A stretch of DNA of 20,000 nt from Carex sylvatica (Eukaryota; Streptophyta; Magnoliopsida; Poales; Cyperaceae): positions 1 to 20,000 of the forward strand of contig CAXKVR010000746.1 of assembly GCA_964058845.1 (NCBI GenBank), written 5' to 3'. Positions within the stretch are counted from its first letter, which is position 1, and the number at the start of each line of letters is the position of its first letter. The notes under the pieces are model-generated. The model was not told the DNA's origin and made no database searches. It saw nothing but the letters and a program-made list of their open reading frames with translations. Below are positions 1 through 6,987 of this stretch, in pieces. The position numbers and the translations under genes were made by a program.

Positions 1-82
1 CAAACTGTTGATTTCATTTTGTGTAATAAATTATATGGATTAGTGGGATATGTGAGATTTTCGCATGATGTGAGTTCACATG
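1..82. other. AT-rich flank, no gene seen
   Basis: This short AT-rich stretch holds no open frame or motif that I can assign. Its last nine bases (74-82, GTTCACATG) are the left copy of the target-site duplication of the element that follows. Confidence 0.5.
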
Positions 83-261
83 GGGTACGGATCCCTAAGT
101 AACTCAACTTTTGAGTTTTAGATGGAGACCGTCCGATTCAATTCCGTCGCTCAAGATCACTTCAGAATTCGGATTCATTGTTCGAATGTGTGCACTTTAT
201 TTTGGATGAATTATACGGATTTAAAATCTAACTTTTGGGTTACTTCACTGGATCTGAACTC
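83..261 (+). mobile_element. MULE-like MITE, family 1, copy 1
   Basis: A 179-bp non-autonomous element without coding capacity. It is flanked by a perfect 9-bp direct repeat GTTCACATG (74-82 and 262-270). Its ends are imperfect terminal inverted repeats: the left end starts GGGTACGGATCC and the right end, read on the minus strand, starts GAGTTCAGATCC, both followed by similar AGTAA/CAA text. A 9-bp duplication is characteristic of Mutator-like transposons, and a MULE transposase supplied elsewhere would be expected to mobilise it; that is inference. The same sequence recurs inverted at 6772-6978, which supports a real repeat family. The open frame at 122-370 runs across the element and is not a gene. 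Confidence 0.72.
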
Positions 262-295
262 GTTCACATGTGGCGTCTTTTTTCCGCTTTGCGCA

Positions 296-347
296 AAGGT
301 CCAAATCTCTCTACGGCCGTATCTATGCAACGATGGATACATATGCC
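296..347. repeat. Dispersed direct repeat, copy 1
   Basis: This segment, with the shared core CGGCCGTATCTATGCAACGA, recurs at 1074-1127 in the same orientation with only a few substitutions and a net 3-base length difference. It begins about 25 bases after the target duplication of the first MITE. A weaker likeness may extend leftward to about 271. The copies lie on either side of the foldback element at 471-798, and sequence beyond the repeat does not match, so this is not a simple tandem duplication. On the minus strand it carries part of the coding-like frame described at 959-1159. Confidence 0.7.
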
Positions 348-470
348 AAAAAATGAATTGTTTGATTTGAGATTCATGCTAAAGCCAACTGACTTTGAAA
401 TCCGTGTATTTTGAAAAATAAATGATTTGATTTGAAAAAGGCAAGATTCCTGCGATTCCAAAAGAATCGC
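348..470. other. AT-rich spacer, no gene seen
   Basis: Spacer between the dispersed repeat and the foldback element. The minus-strand frame covering 264-461 has no recognisable domain and overlaps repeat sequence, so it is not called. Bases 462-470 (AAGAATCGC) are the left target duplication of the next element. Confidence 0.4.
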
Positions 471-798
471 GAATTTTTTTTATAAACATACTTAATAAAT
501 CAAAAATTAAGAAACTAATATGATTACTTCTTTTTTCTGAAAACTATAAGGAGGACTGAACGTTCCGTTCGGTCTTGAAAAATTCTTTATTTTTTCAGAC
601 TTGACAGACTATTTAGTCTCAAGGTTTTTTTTTTTTTTTTTAAAAAAAACGTTGAGACCGAATGGTCCGTCTGGTCCGAAAAGAAATTTTAATTTTTGGA
701 GACCGAACGGACCGTTCGGTCCTTATGATTTAAAAAAAAAACAATCATATTAATTTTCTAATTTTTGATTTATTAATTATGGTTTATGAAAAAAATTC
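471..798. mobile_element. Foldback MULE-like MITE with 9-bp duplication
   Basis: A 328-bp element that is almost entirely one long inverted repeat. It is bounded by a perfect 9-bp direct repeat AAGAATCGC (462-470 and 799-807). The outer ends match closely: GAATTTTTTTTATAAAC on the left and GAATTTTTTTCATAAAC on the minus strand of the right end. Further inside, the arms pair at the CCGTTCGGTC-type motifs near 561-574 and 700-721 and at GTCTCAA/TTGAGAC (616-622, 652-658), closing on an oligo-T/oligo-A centre near 625-650. There is no open frame. The 9-bp duplication places it with Mutator-like elements. If transcribed it would give a long hairpin RNA, a known source of small RNAs in plants; that is inference. 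Confidence 0.82.
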
Positions 799-807
799 AA
801 GAATCGC

Positions 808-958
808 AGCAGATTTATTTCCGTATTTTAGAACGCAACGGGAGTACGCCTGAGTTCTTCTGTAAACATCACTGTAGTTTCTATTCTGCAGCGAGTATAG
901 TAGTTTATATTATATTGGTTTATAAGACAAACGGGTGGGTCCATTATATTGGCGAAAG
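808..958. other. Spacer, no gene seen
   Basis: Low-copy-looking sequence between the foldback element and the possible minus-strand coding remnant. The plus-strand frame at 786-983 starts inside the MITE end and shows no recognisable domain. Confidence 0.4.
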
Positions 959-1159
959 TTATGAGGTCAGTGACTCATCATAAAATTCCTTCATACGCTC
1001 CAATTCACTAGAATAGTAGAAAGGAAACGGCCCGTTTTTCATCAAATGTTTATACAAATGCTTTGGCAAATTAAAGGTCCCCAAAGTCTCTCTGCGGCCG
1101 TATCTATGCAACGATCGATACATATGCTGAGTTTGTTGAGTATTTCCAGTGTTACTTTT
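959..1159 (-). pseudogene. Possible gene or transposon fragment, unrecognised
   Basis: Read on the minus strand, this is an open frame of 66 codons ending in TAA at 961-959; an in-frame TAA lies just upstream, so no long N-terminus is present. An internal ATG lies at 1123-1121. The translation looks more protein-like than its surroundings, with YRSLHRYGRRETLGTFN followed by LPKHLYKHLMKNGPFPF and an acidic end ELERMKEFYDESLTS. I do not recognise the protein. The first part (1074-1127) is repeated at 296-347, where the indels total three bases, so this frame stays in register for most of the match. It could be the last exon or a captured fragment of a gene, or a piece of a larger transposon; chance remains quite possible. 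Confidence 0.25.
1074..1127. repeat. Dispersed direct repeat, copy 2
   Basis: Partner of 296-347, same orientation, about 780 bp further on. It shares a GCGGCCG/ACGGCCG-centred core ending in GATACATATGC. It overlaps the minus-strand coding-like stretch at 959-1159. Confidence 0.7.
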
Positions 1160-1560
1160 TTAAGTTCTTTCATTTAAATTTCATAAAAATATCTGATTTA
1201 AACATTTGATTCAACTCGAATATAAATTTCAAATATATGTTGGTCAACAAGGTCTTCAATAGCAATAAATTAAGATAGTAAAAAAAATTGGTTGAGTTCT
1301 TTAAAAAAATTGTATAGTATTATAATTTGTGAAATCTGCCACCAGGCAATTTTAATATTTTTTCTTTCAAAGTTAAATTGTTTCATTCTATTTAATATAA
1401 TTAATATCAAGACACCTTTGAGAAATACTCTTAATATTGTTCAGGTTACTTCAGAAAGCTTGTATAATACATTAAGATTAATAAAAAAAATAAAAAAAAT
1501 TGAAATTTAATTATTTAGATCGATCATGATGTTATTGTCATTAAACATATTTTGTCTCTA
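1160..1560. other. AT-rich intergenic DNA, no gene seen
   Basis: Very AT-rich sequence with many A and T runs. The plus-strand frame at 1292-1510 is rich in Ile, Lys, Asn and Leu, as expected from translating AT-rich non-coding DNA, and carries no motif I recognise. No repeat structure is evident. Confidence 0.5.
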
Positions 1561-1581
1561 TCATGCAGTGTTGAAAATAAC

Positions 1582-1656
1582 GGTATGCACTCGTCATATA
1601 AATAGAGTACCGTCAAACAATTAATTGGTATGCGTTCGTCAAATAAATTTGAGTAT
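1582..1656 (+). repeat. Pair of short direct repeats
   Basis: Two related units of about 28-30 bp, GGTATGCACTCGTCATATAA at 1582 and GGTATGCGTTCGTCAAATAA at 1627, each continuing to GAGTA, spaced 45 bp apart. The function is unknown. They lie in a patch with higher GC content than its surroundings (about 1560-1780) that may be a decayed transposon. Confidence 0.5.
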
Positions 1657-1750
1657 TTAAGGCAATCACTACGACGCTACCACGCATGAATTCGGTGATG
1701 CTAATAGGTGAGTGCCATGTCATAATTGGAGGGTATGACAACTCATATCT

Positions 1751-1782
1751 AGGGGTGTCAACGGGTACCAAATGAGTCCGGT
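1751..1782. other. Possible hAT-type transposon end
   Basis: The sequence TAGGGGTGTCAACGGGTACC resembles the TAGGG(G/A)TGTCAA ends common on plant hAT elements. I could not find a matching opposite end or an 8-bp duplication in the window, so this is only a suggestion based on motif likeness. Confidence 0.25.
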
Positions 1783-2910
1783 GGAAGTATTTTTTTTATG
1801 GGAGGTGCTATTTTGAGAGCACAATTTATAATATTGAGAACTATTAGAATTTTTTTACACTTTATACCAACTTTACTCTTATTAAAAGCTCCTTATATAT
1901 TTGCTAAGATTTGGTTTGATTGATTTATTAGGTAATTAAGAAATCGAATGATGACAAATATTACATCTTTAAATATTAAACGAGATACTTTATTCCATTT
2001 TTATTTCCTCTTTAATTTTGGAATAAATCAAATTTTAAAATACACCAACTACACTCCTAACAAAATATGTATGTTGATCACTGATTAACTTTTATTAATA
2101 AATTAGTTGCTTCATTTTGTGACACTAATTATAGTTAATGTTACTAAAATTTTTTTCTCAATGTATGTTCTCCATATAATTAACAACTGAAATTAAGAAT
2201 GAACCTGAACATACTAATAAAAAAAATCTTATGAAAATTAAAGAAGTAAAAATTGTAAAAAAATTCACTAAAACTTAAATTGTGTAATATATTAAATTTG
2301 GAGATATCAAATGCTGATGAAATATTATTAGAAAATGTCAACATTTGATATTCTTAAAAATAAATTGATCAATTATTGTGATTCTTAAATAAGGAAATAA
2401 TTAGTAATGGAAGATAGCTCTTCTAAGAGGAGAAATAAGGAAATGAATAAATTGATTTTTTCTTCAATTTTGTTATTTATTGAATTTTAATTGTAACATA
2501 GCGTGTGGCGAGTATGTTTCTATGTAAATTTAGACTTCTACATGTAATAAAGATGCATTTAATAAATAAATAAATAACATATTATTTGATTGGATGATTG
2601 ATATTAAATCCGAAATTTCATCTTTCAATTATAAATGTTAGCGGATCACAACATCTACGTATATAATATAAGAATGGAGATATGTATATATGTATATATA
2701 TTTGAATGCTAATTAATATGCAAGTTTTGAGCTCTGCCGTTAGATCTCTATTTGTAATAACTGTTGCGTTTTGGTTCCCACCCTTGACCCTAGCTTTCGT
2801 TCATGATGTCACAAAACAAGAAAGCCACATTATTCTATTTGCGACACTGTAATTTTTATCTTTAAAGCATTTGTTTTATAACTTGGTGGTCAAAATGACA
2901 ACTTTTCCGT
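1783..2910. other. AT-rich intergenic DNA, no gene seen
   Basis: Over a kilobase of AT-rich sequence with no open frame of note, no recognisable RNA gene and no clear transposon borders. The only structure I can point to is the inverted repeat at 2304-2351. A moderately GC-richer patch near 2735-2845 holds nothing I can name. Confidence 0.5.
2304..2351. repeat. Short inverted repeat (hairpin)
   Basis: ATATCAAATGCTGA (2304-2317) pairs with TCAACATTTGATAT (2338-2351) with one mismatch and a 20-base loop. It is not followed by features of a known RNA gene, and may be a remnant of a foldback element. Confidence 0.45.
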
Positions 2911-2997
2911 GTATTTTTATAGTGAAATAGGAAAGCATTTTTATTTAAAATGGAGAAACAACAGATTTGAGTATTTTTATAGGAAAATAAGCAATTT
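2911..2997 (+). repeat. Short direct repeat, 60-bp spacing
   Basis: GTATTTTTATAG followed by a similar GAAA-rich stretch occurs at 2911 and again at 2971, exactly 60 bp apart. Likeness fades after about 26 bases. This may be the trace of a small tandem duplication. Confidence 0.35.
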
Positions 2998-3179
2998 AGA
3001 ATGTTTCAATATATAACTATCCCAACAATTATTCTTTTAATTCACAGTTGGAGAATAACAAAAAATTTGTTCGTTTATCATTTGAAAATATAGAAATTAT
3101 ACAAATGGGGAACTTAAATTCAATATGTTAATTTGTTTCCAAAACACATTATGGGTGGGTACCTTTTTGTATTTATAAG
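2998..3179. other. AT-rich spacer, no gene seen
   Basis: No coding sequence or repeat recognised. The stretch leads into the (AT)n tract that borders the next MITE. Confidence 0.4.
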
Positions 3180-3192
3180 AATATATATATAT

Positions 3193-3570
3193 GAGGAGGG
3201 ATCGGATGACATCATTTTTTGGTGACATTGGATAACACCGTTCATTTTCAAAGTTTTCAAAGTCCAAACGGTCGATCCAAACCGTTCAACTTGATGGATA
3301 TGTTAAAATGTGCATGCAAATCAAATTTTACATTTTTCGGAATTTTTTTACTATTTATTAAGTATTTAACAAAATCACTATATTCAGACCGTTCAATTTT
3401 TGTACCCATCTGAATAAATAGTAAAAAAATTCAGAAAAATATAAAATTTGATCTGCAAGCACATTTTAACATATCCATCAAGTTGAACGGTTTGGATCGA
3501 CCGTTTGGACTTTGAAAATGGACGATGTCATTCGATGTCACCAAAAAAGGGTGTCATCTGATCCCTCCTC
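3193..3570. mobile_element. Foldback MITE inserted in a (TA)n microsatellite
   Basis: A 378-bp element made of two long arms (about 3193-3360 and 3411-3570) around a loop of about 50 bases. The ends are matching terminal inverted repeats: GAGGAGGGATCGGATGACATC on the left, GAGGAGGGATCAGATGACACC on the minus strand of the right. Arms pair through CAAACGGTCGATCCAAACCG and TTTTTTTACTATTTATT. Both flanks are alternating TA, so the duplication cannot be resolved: it could be TA, a longer (TA)n, or the 9-bp TATATATAT seen at 3184-3192 and 3571-3579, as for the MULE-like elements here. Targeting of TA microsatellites is known for the rice MITE Micron; relationship to it is not shown. The frames at 3219-3413 and 3512-3757 lie across the arms and are not genes. 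Confidence 0.82.

Positions 3571-3605
<35 letters not shown>
3571..3605. repeat. (TA)n/(TG)n microsatellite
   Basis: Thirteen TA units followed by a short TG run. Together with the (AT)n at 3180-3192 it probably represents one microsatellite split by insertion of the MITE at 3193-3570. Confidence 0.9.
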
Positions 3606-3628
3606 ATGGAGGTTGGCTACTATACTTA

Positions 3629-3656
3629 TATAAGCATATCCCCACATATGCTTATA
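3629..3656. repeat. Perfect 11-bp hairpin
   Basis: TATAAGCATAT (3629-3639) and ATATGCTTATA (3646-3656) are perfectly complementary with a six-base loop. It lies just before the half-copy MITE at 3670-3778 and may be part of that element's end. Confidence 0.6.
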
Positions 3657-3669
3657 ACTCATTTTTGTG

Positions 3670-3778
3670 TTTTCAATGTCCAAATGGTCGATCTGAACCG
3701 TTAGATGTGATCTCTATATTGAAATGTGCTTGGAGACCAAATTTTACATTTTTATGAATTTTTTTACTATTTATTAAG
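3670..3778 (+). mobile_element. Diverged half-copy of the 3193-3570 MITE
   Basis: This 109-bp segment aligns without gaps to the left arm of the neighbouring element (3254-3362); by hand about 19 of 109 positions differ. Shared text includes GGTCGATC, AACCGTT, CAAATTTTACATTTTT and GAATTTTTTTACTATTTATT. The other arm is not evident, although ACCGTTAGAT (3697-3706) pairs with ATCTAACGGT (3797-3806), so the element may extend to about 3850. It is an older or different subfamily member next to the better preserved one. Confidence 0.65.
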
Positions 3779-3800
3779 TCACTTTGAAAATCGCTGATCT

Positions 3801-3841
3801 AACGGTGGCTTCTAATTTTACTGTTTTGTTAAGCCACCGTT
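3801..3841. repeat. Perfect 11-bp hairpin, possibly MITE-internal
   Basis: AACGGTGGCTT (3801-3811) and AAGCCACCGTT (3831-3841) are perfectly complementary around a 19-base loop. No T-run follows, and plant genes do not use bacterial-type terminators, so it is best seen as part of the repeat material here. Confidence 0.6.
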
Positions 3842-4219
3842 GGGCCTTGCAGAAGGATGTGAACCAACTAATTTTCACCATCAGATGTTAACCTAATAAA
3901 TAGTTTAATAAACTGAAAATTATGGTACTCATTAATAAATCAGGTCATGAGCTGAACTTGTGGATAGAGTCTTTTTTTTTTGGACCGTCAGATCCGCTTT
4001 GGCACGAATATTAAAGGGGCCATGCCAGCTATTGCTTTTTCATTTATCTTTCATTAAGTTTTCCTTCGCCCGAAATCTGATCGAACGGTCCCAATACAAA
4101 CTCATAATTTGATGAGTTATTATAAAAATGTAGTCATCAAATTGGGAATGAGATTATTTTCTAAGTGATCGATGAAATATTGAGTTTGAAAATTTGTGAA
4201 GCCTCTGGAAGTAAGATGT
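3842..4219. other. Non-coding DNA with small inverted repeats
   Basis: No gene. Two inverted pairs are visible: GGACCGTCAGATC (3981-3993) against GATCGAACGGTCC (about 4080-4092), imperfect, and AATTTGATGA (4106-4115) against TCATCAAATT (4134-4143), perfect. The GGACCGT...GATC text resembles the ACGGTC/GATC words in the MITEs around it, suggesting decayed elements, but no borders or target duplications could be found. Confidence 0.45.
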
Positions 4220-4345
4220 GAGTCCGAATCTCTCCATTACCTCACCGTTCGATTTTGAATCCAAGGCAATCCGAGTCGAAGCATGTACACACACGGTACT
4301 CATTACGATTTGTGCCAAAATATAATGAACGGATCAGATTTAAAC
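4220..4345 (+). mobile_element. Eroded relative of the 4453 and 5075 MITEs
   Basis: Starting at GAGTCCGAATC, this segment follows the order of the intact element at 5075-5284: a GAGT-type start, CCTCAC...CGTTCGA, and GATTTGTGCCA...GAACGGATCAGAT (near 4308-4340) matching GATTCGTGCCA...GAACGGTTCAGAT (near 5192-5226). The right end is not identifiable and no target duplication was found, so the limits are approximate. Overlapping short frames on both strands (4242-4451, 4283-4495) are not genes. Confidence 0.5.
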
Positions 4346-4452
4346 TCAAACGGCGAGGTACTTCAGATGATGCTGGTTCTGCTGCACCACTTTTATGAGC
4401 TTTTATTTGTGCTACCCACAAATTTGAGCCAGCTGGATGCATGCAATCCACC

Positions 4453-4575
4453 GAGTGCGTATCCGCTGAGGTATCTCATATTATTTGTGCTTTGAGATTC
4501 GTGCAGAATGTATTTGAACGGTTGATATTCTCCAAAGTCACGCAAAATATGAAATATCTCAGGGGATGCGAATTC
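4453..4575. mobile_element. MULE-like MITE, family 2, short copy
   Basis: A 123-bp element with a perfect 9-bp duplication CAATCCACC (4444-4452 and 4576-4584). Terminal inverted repeats are well kept: GAGTGCGTATCCGCTGAGGT on the left and GAATTCGCATCCCCTGAGAT on the minus strand of the right end, both continuing to TCATATT. The interior contains GAGATTCGTGC and GAACGGTT, also present in the longer relative at 5075-5284, so this looks like an internally deleted member of the same family. No coding capacity. Confidence 0.85.
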
Positions 4576-4584
4576 CAATCCACC

Positions 4585-4686
4585 TATGCTTTAATCCTTA
4601 GACCATCACTTTCCAGATAATCCTTTTCTTGTATCATATATAGCAGTGGACCTAATAAAACAAACTACAAGGACAAATATTTTTCA
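4585..4686. other. AT-rich spacer, no gene seen
   Basis: Short spacer without recognised features. CAGTGG at about 4646 resembles a hAT end, but no partner CCACTG is found downstream. Confidence 0.35.
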
Positions 4687-5011
4687 TAGAAATTAATAAA
4701 ATAACATGAATAGAAATTAAAAAAAAGTGTTTGATTCGTAATATTTTTTAAAATATTGGAGTCAGTTCCGATTCAAAGTATTTTATTTTATTTTTAAAGT
4801 ATTTGAATCGGGATTATTGGTCCCAATTCAAATTTTTTATTTTTTTTATTCATTATGTACAACTTTAATAGAAAAATAATATTAAAAGTATGGATCGAAA
4901 CTAATGATTTCCATCCAAAAACTTTGGATCGGAATTGTTGATTCTGACCTTTTTAAAATTAAATATTGTAAATCAAACACTCATTTGTCCATGCTATTTT
5001 ATTGATTTCTA
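4687..5011. repeat. 325-bp AT-rich inverted repeat, probable MITE
   Basis: The outer arms TAGAAATTAATAAAATAACA (4687 on) and TAGAAATCAATAAAATAGCA (minus strand, 5011 back) match with two differences. A second matching tier follows: GTGTTTGATT near 4727 with its complement AATCAAACAC near 4972, then AATATTT and the GTCAG/CTGAC pair. GTGTTTGATT recalls the ends of PIF/Harbinger MITEs, but their 3-bp TTA/TAA duplication is not found at that border. Inside, CGATTCAAAGTATTTTA and a complementary stretch near 4795-4810 form a smaller hairpin. The superfamily is undetermined, and nested elements are possible. Confidence 0.62.
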
Positions 5012-5074
5012 CCGTGTCAATATTATTGCGTCATTATAAATGCGTTTTTATTTGAAAAGGGGACCCAAATACCC

Positions 5075-5284
5075 GAGTTCGTATCCTCTCAGGTATTGCA
5101 TAGGATTACCCTCACCTTACGGTTCGAGATTAAACCTCAACCGGTTTGAGATTCGGGTCACCAAGCATAGGGGCAGTATTATTGAGCTTTGAGATTCGTG
5201 CCAATTAAAAAAGAACGGTTCAGATATAATAATAGTAAAAGATTTCCTTATCAGGTATTGGAGCTAGCTAGAGGATGTGAATTC
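5075..5284. mobile_element. MULE-like MITE, family 2, long copy
   Basis: A 210-bp element flanked by a 9-bp duplication with one difference (CAAATACCC at 5066-5074, CAAATACTC at 5285-5293). The left end GAGTTCGTATCCTCTCAGGT and the minus-strand right end GAATTCACATCCTCTAG share their first dozen positions imperfectly and resemble the ends of 4453-4575. The interior has CTTACGGTTCGAG and two GAGATTCG motifs. No open frame of note. The slight decay of its duplication suggests that it is older than 4453-4575; that is inference from one base. Confidence 0.78.
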
Positions 5285-5398
5285 CAAATACTCAATCAGA
5301 TATGTGAATTATTGTTATAGGGACCTTTGTTTGTGCTTGAGAGCTACAATATGTAACTATGATTTTCAGTTTAGTACTAATGACTTTTAGTAAGGAGT

Positions 5399-5418
5399 TA
5401 TATATATATATATATATA
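5399..5418. repeat. (TA)10 microsatellite
   Basis: Ten uninterrupted TA units. Unlike the tract at 3571-3605, no MITE border is visible beside it. Confidence 0.9.
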
Positions 5419-5766
5419 GATATGTTGTGTTATGTGTTTTGGTCGACCCTGTCACTCAGAAATAAATATGAAAATATAAGTATATTATTTCGACACATTG
5501 CGGGATAAATTTATAACAACAGTAATGAAAATTAATGATGCTCACAATTTGAAAAGAGGAATGGGACAAATTTTAACTTTTATTTCTCTTTACTTTGTAT
5601 AATAGAATTATATGATTTACTATAAAATTGTACTACAGATTTAAGATAATTAAATTAATGAACTGTCCAAGATATGTATTGAGATGAATTAAAAGACGTA
5701 CTACCAACAAGTTATTTAATGAACCAATGCAAGAACTGACTTAACCGTTGATCTCCAACACACACT

Positions 5767-5906
5767 CATGCATGCATGTCATTTGATGGGTACTTTTACT
5801 ATGCATAATGCTACCAATTGCATAATATAATTGTTGACAGCATGATATTTTTTCTTATTTGCTCAACATTTATATATGCAATAGATAAATCTGACATGCA
5901 TGCATG
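5767..5906. repeat. Inverted pair of CATGCATG motifs
   Basis: CATGCATGCATGTCA (5767-5781) is perfectly complementary to TGACATGCATGCATG (5892-5906), with 110 bases between. CATGCATG is itself a palindrome and equals the RY element bound by plant B3 transcription factors, but no gene is nearby to regulate. Chance or a remnant foldback are the simpler explanations. Confidence 0.5.
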
Positions 5907-6333
5907 TTATTATATAATGAACTGAGACAATCACATAATATATTTTTAGATAATACTATTTCTTTAATTTGTCTAGAATAGTTTCTTAGACTTGAACATT
6001 ATTCACTTTTTGTGTGTTAAATAGATTATACACTAACTCAATTTATTTGTATATCGTTTGCTATGAACATGTTACTGACTTTATCTGTAGTTTTTTGTGC
6101 AATTGCCTAACCAGTAACCGGTATCTTCTACTATCATGTTTTTTCTTGGTCATGTCATGCATGTCTCAGAATTGGAACTTTTATGAACACATTTAAGACG
6201 ATGTATATATCACAATTGAGAGCAGTGCGTAAAGAGCACACACATAAACACACATGTGATAAATCCCCCTTAAAATTTAAATGTAACTCTGATTAATTAT
6301 ATTTCATTGATCCGAATACTTAAGTACTGATCC

Positions 6334-6469
6334 AGCTGGAAGTTAATTAACCTGACGGTCAGGTAATGATTACTTAATTTTCATATCCACCTTCAAACAA
6401 ATTAAAATTTCCCATCAATTAATGAATAATTAATTCGGCTGGGAGTTAACCTGATGGTCTGGTACTGAT
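6334..6469 (+). repeat. Dispersed direct repeat pair
   Basis: AGCTGGAAGTTAATTAACCTGACGGTCAGGTAATGAT (6334-6370; here given only as a landmark) recurs as a slightly shorter, diverged form at 6437-6469 with GGCTGGGAGTTAACCTGATG, lacking four bases (AATT) in the middle. The first copy contains CCTGACGGTCAGG (6351-6363), an almost perfect palindrome that is broken in the second copy. Unit spacing is about 103 bp. A small local duplication is likely; no function is assigned. Confidence 0.55.
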
Positions 6470-6762
6470 ACGTGAGAACATGACTTTCAAATTAAGTATG
6501 AGTTATGGCTGGTCCGTACATTGAGTCAAAGTCAACACATTGAGTCGTGTTTCATCTCATTTCTCCGCTCTATAGGTACCATGCATCGATCATATAGATA
6601 ATTAATTAATTAGTGTCATTATAGTGATATAATTTTTTTTTATATATAACACGTAATCTCGATTGTTCAATTCGGATCGTGTTTATATAAATATAATTAT
6701 ATGATATGATGTGTGATTTTTTAAGACTTTTAATATCTACATGTGGAGTTAAATGGGACTAT
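6470..6762. other. AT-rich spacer, no gene seen
   Basis: Contains a nine-base direct repeat CATTGAGTC at 6519-6527 and 6538-6546 and several TAATTAAT tracts, but no coding sequence or element borders that I can support. Confidence 0.45.
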
Positions 6763-6771
6763 ATATTAACT

Positions 6772-6978
6772 GGAGTTCAGATCTAGTGATGTAACTCAAA
6801 GTTTGGGTTTTAAATCGGGATTTTCCTAGTCGAATCCGAGATAATTTATCCGAAGTGAAGCGCACACATCCCGAGAGATTAATTTGAATCGCGAAACAAT
6901 CTCGAGCAACGACATATTCAAATTGGACGGTTTCGATCCAAAACTGAAAGATTGGATTACTTTAGGAGATCCGGACCC
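6772..6978 (-). mobile_element. MULE-like MITE, family 1, copy 2 (inverted)
   Basis: Read on the minus strand, this 207-bp segment follows the element at 83-261 through most of its length: GGGTCCGGATC against GGGTACGGATC, then AGTTTTGGATCG / AGTTTTAGATGG, ACCGTCC, ATGTGTGCGCTT / ATGTGTGCACTT, and GATCTGAACTC at the far end. The flanks ATATTAACT (6763-6771) and CTATTAAAT (6979-6987) agree at 7 of 9 positions, consistent with a decayed 9-bp duplication. Having two diverged copies in opposite orientation about 6.5 kb apart supports a true repeat family. No coding capacity. Confidence 0.68.
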
Positions 6979-6987
6979 CTATTAAAT

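Larger units (their letters stand above)
5294..6333. other. AT-rich intergenic DNA, no gene seen
   Basis: About 1 kb without recognisable genes or transposon borders. It holds a (TA)n run at 5399-5418 and an inverted CATGCATG pair at 5767-5906. The frame at 6014-6196 (60 codons) is rich in Cys, Leu and Tyr and has no domain I recognise; nothing supports it as a gene. Confidence 0.5.

Noticed and set aside
122..370. 82-codon plus-strand open frame
   Set aside because: It runs through the MITE at 83-261 and into the dispersed repeat, with no recognisable domain.
1292..1510. 72-codon plus-strand open frame
   Set aside because: Its Ile/Lys/Asn/Leu-rich composition is what AT-rich non-coding DNA gives; there is no motif and no conserved context.
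3219..3757. Two plus-strand frames of 64 and 81 codons sharing similar peptides
   Set aside because: The peptide similarity comes from the repeated arms of the foldback MITE and its half-copy; one frame even translates the TA microsatellite.
3801..3841. Intrinsic terminator
   Set aside because: There is no T-run or upstream gene, and the sequence is from a plant-like nuclear genome.
4242..4578. Overlapping frames on both strands
   Set aside because: They overlap one another and cross MITE borders and target duplications.
4646..5011. hAT element starting at CAGTGG
   Set aside because: No complementary CCACTG end or 8-bp duplication was found downstream.
5767..5906. RY-element regulatory module
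   Set aside because: CATGCATG motifs are present, but there is no gene within reach in the window; self-complementary motifs readily form such pairs by chance.
6014..6196. 60-codon plus-strand frame, hydrophobic in places
   Set aside because: No domain, no start context evidence and no neighbours; the length is expected by chance.
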